A stretch of 64,000 bases of DNA from positions 736,719 through 800,718 of the forward strand of contig VUYV01000042.1 in NCBI GenBank assembly GCA_008711295.1. The letters are read 5' to 3'. The notes under the pieces were generated by a model, which searched no databases, was not told the origin of the DNA, and saw only the letters and a program-made list of their open reading frames with translations. Below, in pieces: positions 22,501 to 32,129 of this stretch (positions are counted from its first letter, which is position 1; each line of letters starts with the position of its first letter). Both the position numbers and the translations under genes were made by a program. Source of the stretch: Anarhynchus alexandrinus (taxonomy: Eukaryota; Chordata; Aves; Charadriiformes; Charadriidae).

Positions 22501-23394
22501 AGATATGATTAAAAGCAAGGAATTTGGTATGCTGAGATTACATGACAAATAGTCCACAGGGAATGGGTGAGCATGGAGACAAAGGGTGAAGGGAGGCAAG
22601 ACCGGAAAGGACACACAACAGAAGAGTGGCAAGTGGAGAGGGGAGACTGTTGCCTCTACAGACTCACGCTTCATTTGTTCCAAAAGCTGAAATACATGAA
22701 GGTTAATGTTACATTTACAGGAGCTGAATGTTTGTTTGGAAACTAGAGTCTGTCTATGCCTCTGCCATTGAGTTTCACTGTATTTGATAAATCACTTCAA
22801 CTATACTTTCTAAAGGTGTGTGTTCATAATAGTCTGAATATGTTGCACCTCAGTTACAGCAATATTGACTGTTCACAGATGTAATTAAAGTTGATTTGCT
22901 GTGCTGTGAATATATGAAGATCCATTAATGCTAATACTATGAAAAATGAGGTCATAGGTATTCCAACCAGAGATTTTTTCATCTCAGTCCCTTGGTGTCT
23001 CAGTTCCCTCATCTCTAAAATGATGAAAGTACCTATATGTGAAATTGAATTTATTAATGTTTATGAAGCAGTAACACACTCTAGTGATAAGTGTTGTAGA
23101 AGCGCTTATGGGGAAATGAAGAATTCCTTCTCCAGACCAGGCTTTCAGTTTTATGGAGAAAGTAAGGGAGAGGGCCAGGGGGAGGAGACCAGGCAGTGGA
23201 CAATGAGGAGAATGCAAAATATTGAAAAGATGTGTGAAATACACAGTGATCTTGTGGAGACAGGGATCCTAAGGAGAATAGAGGTAGTTAGATAATACAT
23301 CACAAGGCATACATACAACAAGACTGAATTAAGATTACAGTGGATACATTTATTATAGTCAAAATTTTTTCAGTTAGGAAGGAATTTATCAATA
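19576..23394. other. Unannotated AT-rich sequence
   Basis: No gene found. It contains a TA dinucleotide run at 22034-22048, a 13-bp near-tandem duplication around 21351-21374 (TGTACATTGGTTT twice), and a possible ancient SINE at 22735-23070. Confidence 0.55.
22735..23070 (+). mobile_element. Candidate ancient MIR-like SINE
   Basis: Two short stretches resemble MIR/CORE-SINE sequence. One is CTCTGCCATTGAGTTTCACTG followed by a TAAATCACTTCAACT-like piece (about 22760-22805). The other is CTCAGTTCCCTCATCTCTAA followed by AATGATGAAAGTACCTA (about 22998-23035), close to the familiar end of MIR where a TCATCTGTAAAATG block precedes ACCTAC. They lie about 200 bp apart, further than in an intact MIR, so they may be two fragments or chance. 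A 118-codon frame at 22939-23295 overlaps and shows no protein family. Confidence 0.35.
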
Positions 23395-23532
23395 TGGAAT
23401 GGAATTGAATGGAACGGAATGGAACAGAACGGAATGGAACAGAACGGAATGGAACGGAACGGAACGGATGGAATGGAATAGAATTAGAATAGAATAGAAT
23501 AGAATAGAATAGAATAGAATAGAATAGAATAG
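23395..23532 (+). repeat. Pentanucleotide satellite, GGAAT/GGAAC passing into AGAAT
   Basis: About 138 bp of five-base units. The left half is GGAAT, GGAAC and AGAAC variants; the right half is nearly pure TAGAA. It lies directly at the 3' end of the minus-strand CR1, whose own tail is an ATTCT-type repeat, so it most likely grew from that tail. The graded change of unit from right (pure) to left (mixed) fits old slippage followed by point mutation. Confidence 0.92.
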
Positions 23533-23601
23533 TTCCAGTTGGAAGGGACCTACAATGATCATTTAGTCCAACTGCCTGACTGCTTCAGGGCTGATGAAAA
23601 G

Positions 23602-23991
23602 TTAAAGCTTATTACTAAAGGCATTGTCCAAATACCTCTTAAATACTGACAGGCTTGGGGTGTCAACCACCTCTCTAGGAAGCCTGTTCTGGTGTTTGAT
23701 TATCCTCTTGGTAAAGAAATGCTTCCTAATGTCCACTCTAAACCCTTCACAGCACAGCTTTGAACCATTCCCATGCATCTTATTGCTGGATACCAGGAAG
23801 AAGAGATCAGCACATCCCTCTCCACTCCGACTCCTCAGGAAGCTGTGGAGAGCAATGGGCTTCAGCCTCCTCAGCCTCCTTCTCTCCAAACTAGACAAAC
23901 TCAAAGTCCTCAGCTGCGCCTCATAGGACATTCCTTCCAGCCTTTTCACCAGCTTTGTTGCCCTCCTCTGGATGCATTCAAGGATCTTCAC
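23602..23991 (-). pseudogene. CR1 ORF2 C-terminal remnant
   Basis: This 129-residue frame has ILECIQRRATKLVKRLEGMS at the start, LRTLSLSSLERRRLR around residue 32, and [20 protein letters not shown] near the end, finishing at the natural stop. It lies downstream of the palm fragment at 24117-24650 but in a separate frame. The DNA between them has lost an estimated 150-200 bp that in other copies encodes the [15 protein letters not shown] segment. Confidence 0.9.
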
Positions 23992-24116
23992 ATCCTTCTT
24001 AATTGCACATGGTACTCAAGGTGAGACCGTACCTATGCAAAGCACAGAGGGATACTCCATCCCAGGTGGAGAATCCAGCACTTGCTCTTGTTAATTTTCA
24101 GATGGTTGGTGATTAC

Positions 24117-24650
24117 CTAGCTGTCCAGTCTATCCAGATCTCTCTGTAAGGCCTCTCTACCCTCAAGGGAGTCCACAGCTCCTCCTAGTTCAGTATCATC
24201 GGCAAACTTACTCAATGTACATTTGATCCCTGTGTCCAAATCATTTATAAAAACAAAGAGCACTGGCCCTAAAATTGAGCCCTGGGGAACCCCACTGGTC
24301 ACTGGCCACCAGCCTGATGTAACCCCATTTACTATAATTCTTTGAGCCCTACCTGTGAGCCAATTGCTCACCCAATGTATTATGGACTCATCTAGCTCTC
24401 TGTTGGACAGTTTATCCAGAAGGTCATTGTGAGAGACAGTGTCAAAAGCTTTACTAAGATCCAAACCCACCTCATCTACTGGCTTCCCTTCGTCAAGTAG
24501 ATGGGTGACCATGTCATAAAAGGAAATTAAGTTGGTTAAGTAGGAGTTTCCCCTCACAAACCCATGCTGGCTATGACCAATGACTGCATTGTTTCTCAAG
24601 TGTTTTCCAATAACTCCCAGAATAACCTTCTCCATAATTTTACCAGGCAC
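24117..24650 (-). pseudogene. CR1 reverse-transcriptase palm, motifs intact
   Basis: A 177-residue open frame spans the RT fingers and palm: [16 protein letters not shown] (residues 3-18), QHGFVRGNS (28-36), [16 protein letters not shown] (63-78) with the first catalytic aspartate, [14 protein letters not shown] (119-132), and [10 protein letters not shown] (147-156) with both catalytic aspartates encoded at 24195-24206. It ends after DRLDS with a premature stop. It is the best-preserved RT core in the window. Even so, the start is internal and the flanking frames are shifted (24596-24844 upstream holds the preceding part), so no full protein can be made. Confidence 0.92.
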
Positions 24651-24877
24651 TGAAGTGAGATTGACAGGCCTGTAATTACCAGGGTCTTCCTTCTTATCCT
24701 TCTTGAAAATTGGGACATTTCCAGCTTCCAGTCGACTGGGACCTCTCCAGACTCAAAAGGGTGTTGAAAAATAATGGGGAGAGGTCTGATGATGACATTG
24801 GCCACCTCTTTCAGTACCCTGGGATGAACCCCATAAGGCCCCATAGATTTTTATGCATCCAGCTGGAGCAGCACATC

Positions 24878-25219
24878 TCAAACTAGTTCAGGGTCAGCTG
24901 GGAGTTTCTCATCCCCCCAGTCATGGTCTTCCAATACACGGCTCCAGGGGTCCCAGGGGCCATCATCGGTGTTGAAGACAGAGGCAAAGAAGGCATTAAA
25001 TGTCTCTACTTTGTCTATGTCCCTATTTGTGAGGTGACCGACCTCATTAAGCAACAGGCCGATGTTATCTCTTGTCCTCCTTTCGCTGTTAATGTACTTA
25101 AAAAAGCCCTTTTTTTTGTCCTTCACAGTGTTGGCCAGCTTGAACTCTAATTGAGCTTTGGCAACGTGAATTTTCTCCCTGCAGTGGTGAACAGCACGTC
25201 TGTAGTCTTCCCATGTCAC
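24878..25219 (-). pseudogene. CR1 ORF2 linker between endonuclease and RT
   Basis: A 113-residue frame matches the CR1 linker: TWEDYRRAVHHCREKIHVAK, then KDKKKGFFKYINSERRTRD, LLNEVGHLTNRDIDKVE and NAFFASVFNTDDGPW. It ends with the DPELV piece before the RT domain. The same linker stretch recurs in a more degraded copy at 25346-25620. Confidence 0.9.
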
Positions 25220-25345
25220 TTGCCCTTGCTTCCAATGTCCTTACACTTTCCTTTTCTGCTTAGGTTCTAGAAGAAGATCCGTGCTCAGCCAAGCTGGCCT
25301 TCTGCTCCACTTGCTTGACTTCCAGCACTTTGGAATTGCCTGCTT

Positions 25346-25620
25346 CTGCACTCTTAAGTCATGGTTCTTCAACTTAGAGGCTCGGACAGACCAAGGTCTA
25401 TCATTAATATTAAAGACTGAGGCAAAAAAGCACATTAAATGCCTCCACCTTTTCTTCATCCCTATTTCTCAGGTGACCATCTTCATCATGTATCAGTCCA
25501 ATATTTTTCTTAGATCTCATCTCGCTATTAACATACTTTAGAAAACCTCTTGTTGTCTGACACAACACTGGCCAGTTTCAACTCTACTTGAGCTTTTTCA
25601 ATATTATTAATTTAGCATAA
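25346..25620 (-). mobile_element. Second CR1 linker fragment abutting the main CR1
   Basis: On the minus strand this piece aligns with 24915-25175 of the neighbouring CR1. Shared parts include the stretch encoding KAQ-ELKLA, the RSKKNIG-like area, and FFASVFNINDRPW. It is more degraded (several in-frame stops). It stops at the point where the larger element begins with RRPAWLS, so one linker follows another head to tail. The 5' limit near 25620 is approximate. It may be an older insertion or a duplicated piece. Confidence 0.82.
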
Positions 25621-26139
25621 ATTTCTCAGTTAAAAAAAAAAAAAAAAATCCTTCTTCTCTTTCCTGTGTAGTCTGTTTTCCAGGACAATATCAGATATGT
25701 GGGGAGTTGGGGACACATGGACTTTGATTATGTTTACTAACATAATGATAGCTGAAACAAGTGGTTAAGTTGATGAGCTGATAAGTGGTAACATTTATAT
25801 TTATATTTTGTTACTAATTCCATTACTGGGTAACCGATGTTTAGTAAATCACTGGTGATCATTTTGTCTCAATTGTCCTGTCTGATAGTTGGATAAATAT
25901 TATGACTTTCTTTGTAAAATATTATGAGAAAAATTACACGAGAGTAGACTGTTAACTAGTATCATATTGAATACATTTTGTTTCCTCAAGTGATACTGGA
26001 ATTAAATGTTCATTCACTTATATTTTTATTTATTCTAAGGCATGAAAAGCATTAAGTACCTCATCTCCTAGTTTCAGCTTCCTTTGTTCTTGCCACAGGT
26101 TACATTCAGTCCCACACTGTTCCTTTGAGGAGATGATGG
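25621..26139. other. Unannotated AT-rich sequence with an A17 run
   Basis: A17 occupies 25632-25648 near the 5' edge of the CR1 linker fragment. Nothing else is recognised. Confidence 0.55.
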
Positions 26140-26628
26140 GCAGCACAGAAAATTGGGATCAGTGTCTCTCTGCTCCTGGCTTCATGTTTTCCTCTGTTCC
26201 AGCGTGCGTTGCCCATGGCGGCAGAACCTCAGGCCTGTCGCTGCCCTAGAGTGGGTCACCCACAGCCACAGTCCCTCAGAGGTGTCCACACCCCAGGATG
26301 GGTCACCCATAGACCACAGTCCCTCAGGGTTGTCCCTGCTGTGGCATGAAGTGCCTCCTTCCAAGAGTGCATCCCTACCCATGTCCTCAGTGATGTCTCC
26401 TTCTGCTTATCTCCTCCATGTCTCTTTCATGTCTCCTCTGTTTCATTTATCCTCCCAGCAACTGCCACTCTTAATATGTTTGAGCAGCAGTGCTAAATTC
26501 TCCTTGGACTGGTGGCAGACTTGGGAGATGATGGGTTGTTTCGGTCCATTTCAGATCAGCCCCTGGTGCTTCCCACATGGGTGACTCTCCAGCACCCTGC
26601 CACCAAGACCCTGCCAGGTATGACCACA
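26140..26628 (-). mobile_element. Probable endogenous-retrovirus LTR fragment, minus strand
   Basis: This GC-richer block contains imperfect units of about 50 bp built on GGGTCACCCAnAGnCCACAG followed by TCCCTCAG (26252-26330). The units resemble the CCAGCATGGGTCC-CAGTCCTTCAG units in the LTR at 31000-32129. The right edge, with ACCAAGACCCTGCCAGG, parallels the ACCAAAATCTTGCCATG at the 5' end of that LTR. I infer a diverged relative in the same orientation. Ends and target duplication could not be fixed. A 143-codon frame at 26153-26584 is incidental. Confidence 0.55.
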
Positions 26629-27359
26629 AGACAGACACTCATATAAATGTGTTAGTTTTGAACAATACATCTACAGAACTTAAAACCAAAGGAGATTGTG
26701 GGAATAGCTTTCCTCACCTCACTGGCCCACTTTGTGACGCCTTTTTTGAGGAATTAGATTATTTCTATTTGACCACAGACTGACAGGTTGGACAGCTTGT
26801 CCACACCTTCATAAAGTACAATTATTAGTTGTCTGAATGAATTGTGTCTTTGTGCCAGGTCTCATCTCACTTCTTGCTAACATTGCTGTATTTTTCTCAC
26901 TTATGATTATTGGAAATGAAATTGAAAATATAAGATTAAAAGGGGAAATAGTGAATTGCACATACAATAAACATCAGGGAAGTGAGCAGAGGCAATAAAT
27001 TAAATATAAGCACATCATATGAGTAATCTGATGGATTAATATGTACAACTGTGCTTCTCTAAAGATGTCCAATATATTCTGGAATGGAAAATCAAACATC
27101 TATAAAAATAATACAGTATAAAATTTCTACATATGATGAGTACTAGACCATTTTTTTCCCGTGAAAATTAGTGCAGAATTAAAAAAAATATCATTTGTAC
27201 AAATTCCAGATGGTTATGTGTTATTGGCCAGGAAATGAAAACCAATTCATTAGGGAATAAGAAGGACAATCAAGCAGCAATTCCTTGTTCTCACAAATGG
27301 AGCCACTTTGCCCATGGTAGGGAAACACTTGCTTTGTTGTTTTCACAAGAGAAAACCAT
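26629..27359. other. Unannotated AT-rich sequence
   Basis: Nothing recognised. Confidence 0.55.
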
Positions 27360-27966
27360 GAAGCACTGGGCTGCATCAAAAGAAGTGTGGCCAGCAGGGT
27401 GAGGGAGGTGATGCTGCCCTTCTACTCCACTCTCGTGAGACCCCACCTGGAGTACTGCATCCAGCTCTGGAGTCCCCAGACATGGACCTGCTGGAGCATG
27501 TCCAGAGGAAAGCTACAAGGATGATCCGAGGGCTGAAGCACCTCTCCTATGAGGAGAGGCTGAAAGAGGTGGGGCTGTTCAGCCTGGAGAAGAGAAGGCT
27601 CCGGGGAGATCTTATTGTGGCCTTCCAGTACCTAAAGGGGGCCTACAGGAGAGCTGGGGAAGGACTTTTTACTAGGGCATGTAGTGATAGGACAAGGGGG
27701 AACGGCTTTAAACTGGAAGAAGGCAGGTTTAGATTGAATGGTAGGAAGAAGTTTGTCATTTTAAGGGTGGTAAGGCACTGGAACAGGTTGCCCCGAGAGG
27801 TTGTTGAGGCCCCATCCCTGGAGGTGTTCAAGGCCAGGCTGGACGTGGCCTTGGGCAACCTGGTCTAGTGGGAGGTGTCCCTGCCTATGGCAGGGGGGTT
27901 GGAACTCGATGATCTTCAAGGTCTTTTCCAACCTAAACCATTCTATGATTCTATGATTCTATGATG
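27360..27966 (+). mobile_element. CR1 LINE, 5'-truncated, well preserved 3' end
   Basis: It starts at a [23 protein letters not shown] point, runs through the ORF2 C-terminus to a natural stop (LGNLV then TAG at 27866-27868), then the 3' UTR block GGCAGGGGGGTTGGAACTCG and a tail of three ATTCTATG-type units (27942-27965). The clean tail and intact C-terminal frame suggest that this is one of the younger CR1 copies here. The 141-bp copy at 59502-59642 belongs to the same subfamily. Confidence 0.95.
27482..27868 (+). pseudogene. CR1 ORF2 C-terminus, frame intact to the natural stop
   Basis: A 128-residue frame contains [59 protein letters not shown] and [20 protein letters not shown], and ends LGNLV-stop. 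The upstream [12 protein letters not shown] segment (27440-27480) is in a different frame: a small deletion after CCCCAGACATGGACC breaks it. The ATG is internal. It is a truncated remnant with no promoter. Confidence 0.92.
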
Positions 27967-30900
27967 TGCCACAAGAACTACCTTGTTAGGACTCTGTAGC
28001 AATGTTTTGGTCTTCTGTTATCAAATGTGTACTTCACAGAAATCTTTTCCAAAGCTTCAGCCCCTAGTGAACTAGAGTTTTCAGATGGCCTCGCAGTGCC
28101 CTGCTGGATTTAGGGCTCAAACATGACTACTTCTGTCATATAGCCTGGTCTCTGTGCCTCACTCACATCAATCTCATCTGACTTTAACCCCTATGACCAA
28201 ACTACTTTATGAAGTTTTTATTCAAATGCTAATGAAGAGCAATTATGAGCCTAATGCTGGAGCCTGAGTTCAGTACCTAAAACTTACACAGAATTAATCC
28301 AGGCCTTTCCTTTACAGTCATGTGAAATCCTCCCAACCAGACTCGGTGATGGCATAGTGGCATAGCAGGCTGCAACAATTCTCTCTGAGTTTTTTTCAGC
28401 TTTAAATAAATTTCTAAATATTTATTTTAAGAGAAAAATCTTACTTGTGCTAGCATTTTTTAGTCAGTAAAACACAATTTCAAGCTGATAGGTACAGCCT
28501 ATTTTCTGATAATATGTATTCATAGGTTAATAATTTGATATTAAAATCCATAATCTGTTGATTTTATCACACTAACAGATTTAAAAAAAAGAATCAGTGC
28601 TCCAAAAGATGATGTCAAATTAATATGTATGTGAGATCATTAGTGGAAGAATCAGTCTGAGTGATAAGTTATTGATTTGAACATGTAATTAAGAAATAAA
28701 TGAAATTATTTACTGTAATTTGTTTTTTAAAGTTTCCATATTCAAAAGGAAAATCTGTAATATAAATTGCCAGGTTTTAAACCTGAAATATTCTTACATG
28801 CATGGTTTGCCTGTATGCTGGCATTCTGTATTTCCTGAAACATCTGGGTAACTTGGCTATTATTCAGATAAGTAAGAATTTGTACAAACCAAATAAAAAT
28901 CTATAAAAATATTTGTAAGAAGACAGAGGTGATAAAAATGTGTCATTTTTTCCGTGCTATTATGCTTTAAAATTGATAAAACTAGATACAGGTCACAAAA
29001 AGGATGAAGAAAATATGTTTATTGAAACATAAATTTAAAAATCATATAATAGTTATAATTAATATTCATGGAGAGACAATAGAAGATTGTTAGCCAGGTT
29101 CTGCAGTTTCCCTTAGATTGAGCATTCAGACATCGTCACAGTCATTCTGTCTACTTTCAGTGTACAAAATTAATTTTTCAGAAATTTTTTAACTGGTGAT
29201 TAATCCTGATGTAATTAATAAATGTTGAATCATTCATAAATAATAAGTAAATTAGATCAAGCTCTCCCACCTACAGTTACTCAATTCCCTCATTTTAGTG
29301 CATTTCGATCTCCTTACAACCGAGTGTCTAGGGGAATTTCAAGTTATGATCATCTGTGTTTCTGCAAAGACTGATGGTCTCAGTCATGTCTGTGTTATAT
29401 GCCATGACATCAGAAGGTGCAAATTAAAGTAGGATAAAGTTAACCATCCCGATTTTCAGTTTCAATCTTTTAAGTCATCAAATTGACCATCATGTTGAGA
29501 ATGAGATGAAAAACAGTTTTTCTGCCAAGACAGTTCGAGTAACAGCTGTGTTCAGATAAACTGACATTACATGAAGGAAAGAGTAATAACAAGAAGAAAC
29601 TAAAAGCACATGTCACAACACTACTTAAACATTATTGGATTTTATTTTTTTTTTAAAGAACAACAAGCACTGGCAGCACAGATCAGAGCCCATGTCTCTT
29701 CTTTCCACAGCAAGGGCTATAACTAGTGGGCTATAGAGTAAAACTCCTTTTTCAAGTCCAATAAATCTTAAATTGTTTTCTGCAAAGAAACTGCCTTCAG
29801 CAGACCAGCTTGATAATGCCACAATAACAAAGCAAGTCAAGATAACATTTTTAGGAGTTGGGAGATGTGGATGTTGATCCTTAAAAGAAGAAAACGGTAC
29901 CTTGGAATCTGTAGTGCTAGACTGGTATGTTATCAGGAAACGATTCTGCTTCTCCTTTTGTTTTGAATATTTATGCAGTTGTTACTGCTCCTAAAGGTCC
30001 AAGTGGCTCATGGAAAACTCTGATATCCTGGCAACATGGTATTCTGTCTTATAGCTGCTGTCATGTCAGTTCATGGATTCAGTTCAGTTTCTGTGGAAGC
30101 ATATGATGCACTGCCTGATGTATATCACGTTATAGAATGCACATATATAGAATCCATAGATTTGATAATTCCTTGTGTGGGGTAGCTGGGTAACTTCATA
30201 TAGAGTAAAAATGAAAATGTCTTGTATAAAATATTTACAAATCCATGCAGCATGAGGTTTTGAAAATACTACATGTCAGCATCCCGCCCTTCAAAACAGA
30301 ACACTAATGTGTTGGGTTGAAGGGAGTATCTGCATTTTTTTCTACTGCAATCACTAGAACGAATATGTGAATGCAACCGGTTAAGTACTGTGAAACTGGC
30401 AAGCAATTAACAAATTGACAAATGAACAAATTAAGAAACAAAACCTGACAAATAAACCAATTGGTAAACTGGAAAACTGACAAATTGGCAAATAGCTTGG
30501 TAAGAAGGGAGACATGCTTGAAGTTTATTAGAAAGGGCAGTTTAGGTACTGTAGATTAGGAAAATAGATTCAAGATCCTTTCCAGCACTGGGTAGTAGTC
30601 TTTCACTGAGATGTTGTGAATGAGAAAATAACTAAAGTGTAAAACTAGGAATAGGGGCTTGGACATTCCATAATCAAATTATGTGAGAATTAAATATCAG
30701 CCAAGAACTTGGTAATCTTTGGAGAAAAAGCTACTACTTTATCTTTACTACACATATCATTTTGATAAAGATAAATAGCTATTGCACACTGCAGTATGCG
30801 ATAGCTAAATAGTAAACTGGATATCATGAGTAGCTCCTATGTGAAGTATGCAATGGTGTTTAGTAAAAGACTGCTTTACAGGAAAAGCTTGCCCGCTACC

Positions 30901-30999
30901 AGCAACCCTTGGGCACACGTGACAGAGTTTGGAGATAATGTGATCCACATCACCATTTATTTTAGGTTGCAAGTTTTAAATTGTTTGATTATTTGCCCA
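27967..30999. other. Unannotated AT-rich sequence
   Basis: No gene or known transposon seen. The only repeat structure noticed is the ACAAAT-rich stretch at 30396-30497. Confidence 0.55.
30396..30497 (+). repeat. Cryptic ACAAAT/GGCAAAT-type simple repeat
   Basis: In about 100 bp the strings ACAAATTGACAAATGAACAA, CTGACAAATAAACC and CTGACAAATTGGCAAAT recur with irregular 7-9 bp spacing. It reads as an old, mutated short tandem array with purine-rich composition. No transposon or gene explains it. Confidence 0.6.
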
Positions 31000-32129
31000 T
31001 GTGGTGCATTGACCTTGACTGGCTGCCAGACACCACCCAGGCGCTCTCTCACTCCTCCTCCTCAACAGGACGAGGAGAGAAAATAAGATGGACAACCTCA
31101 TGGATTGAGATAACGACAGGGAGACCACTTACCTGTTACATTCACTGGCAAAACAGACTTGACTTGGGGAAAATTAATTAAATTTGTTAAAAAAATAAAA
31201 ACAGAGCAGGATGGTGCGAAATAAAGACAAACCAAAAGCCACCTTCCTTCTACCCACCCCTTTTCCCAGGCTTAACTTCACTCCTTAATTCCTGACTCCT
31301 CCACCTCTCCTCATCCTGCCCCAAGCAGTGCAGTGGGGATGGGGAATGGAGGTTGCCATCAGATGATAGCAGTTCCTCTCTTCTGCTCCTTCCTTCCTTC
31401 CTCCATATACTTCCTCTGCTCCAGCATGGAGTCCTTCCCACGGGATACAGTCCTTCTCAAACTTCTCCAAAATGGGCCCTTGCCATGGGCTGTAGTCCTT
31501 CAAGAAGTGCTCCAGCATGGGTCCTTTTCATATGGTATGGTTGCTCAGGAACAGACTGCTCCAGTGTGGGTCCCCTACAGGCCACATTTCCTGTCAGAAA
31601 ATCTGCTTCTGCATGGGCTCCTCTCCATGGGCCACGACTCCTGCTAGGAGTCTGCTCCAGTGTGGACTGTCCATGGGCTGCAACTTCCTTCAGGGCATCT
31701 CCACCTGCTGTGGCATGGGGTCCTCCACAGACTGCAGTGTGAATTAGCCTGCTTCAGTCTAGTTCTCCATGGGCTGCAAGGGGCCAACCTGTGTCATCAT
31801 GGTCTTTTCCAAAGGCTGCAGGGGAATCTCTGCTCTGGTGCATGGAGCATGTTCTCCTCCTTCTTCACTGAGATTGTTTCTCTTGTATTCTTCTTGCTTC
31901 CCTCTCTCACAGCAGCTGCACATTGGTTTTTTTTAGCCTTTATTAAATATGCTGTCACAGAGACACCACCAGAGTTGCTGATGGGCTCAGCTTTGGCCAG
32001 TGGCAGGTCCATTTTGGAGCTGGCTGGAACTGGCACTGTATGTCATGGGGGCAGCCCCTGGCCTCTTTTCACAGAAGCCATCCCTGCAGCTTACCCACTA
32101 CCAAAATCTTGCCATGTAAACCCGATACA
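31000..32129 (-). mobile_element. Long solo LTR (1.13 kb) of an avian endogenous retrovirus
   Basis: Read on the minus strand, it begins TGTATCGGGTTTACATGG at 32129 and ends AAGGTCAATGCACCACA at 31000. The 5-bp flanks are GCCCA and GCCTA, one mismatch. The U3/R part contains a TATTTAATAAAGG-like promoter area (about 31937-31950). The middle (31390-31850) is made of imperfect repeated units of 50-70 bp, each with a GCTCCAGnnTGGG-type core. The 3' part has an AT-rich polyadenylation-like area (31150-31230) and a CT/GA-rich end. Frames of up to 172 codons (31353-32178) arise from the internal repeats and encode no known protein. No internal viral genes remain. Confidence 0.85.

Larger units (their letters stand above)
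23533..25345 (-). mobile_element. CR1 LINE, longest copy in the window
   Basis: About 1.8 kb on the minus strand, starting at a RRPAWLSTDLL point in the region between the endonuclease and reverse-transcriptase domains. It then holds the linker (FFKYINSERRTRDNIG, NAFFASVF), reverse-transcriptase blocks including [33 protein letters not shown] and FADDTELGG, a shortened segment near 24000-24110, and the ORF2 C-terminus ending NAFSNKL-stop at 23602. The 3' UTR is short and runs into an ATTCT-type tail. Several frameshifts separate the open pieces. The N-terminal endonuclease and ORF1 are absent. Confidence 0.95.

Noticed and set aside
22939..23295. 118-codon frame as a small gene
   Set aside because: No motif, overlaps SINE-like sequence, and no sign of splice sites or a conserved start.
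23395..23532. Regular units as a CRISPR-like array
   Set aside because: Five-base units without spacers; it is a pentamer satellite in a vertebrate genome.
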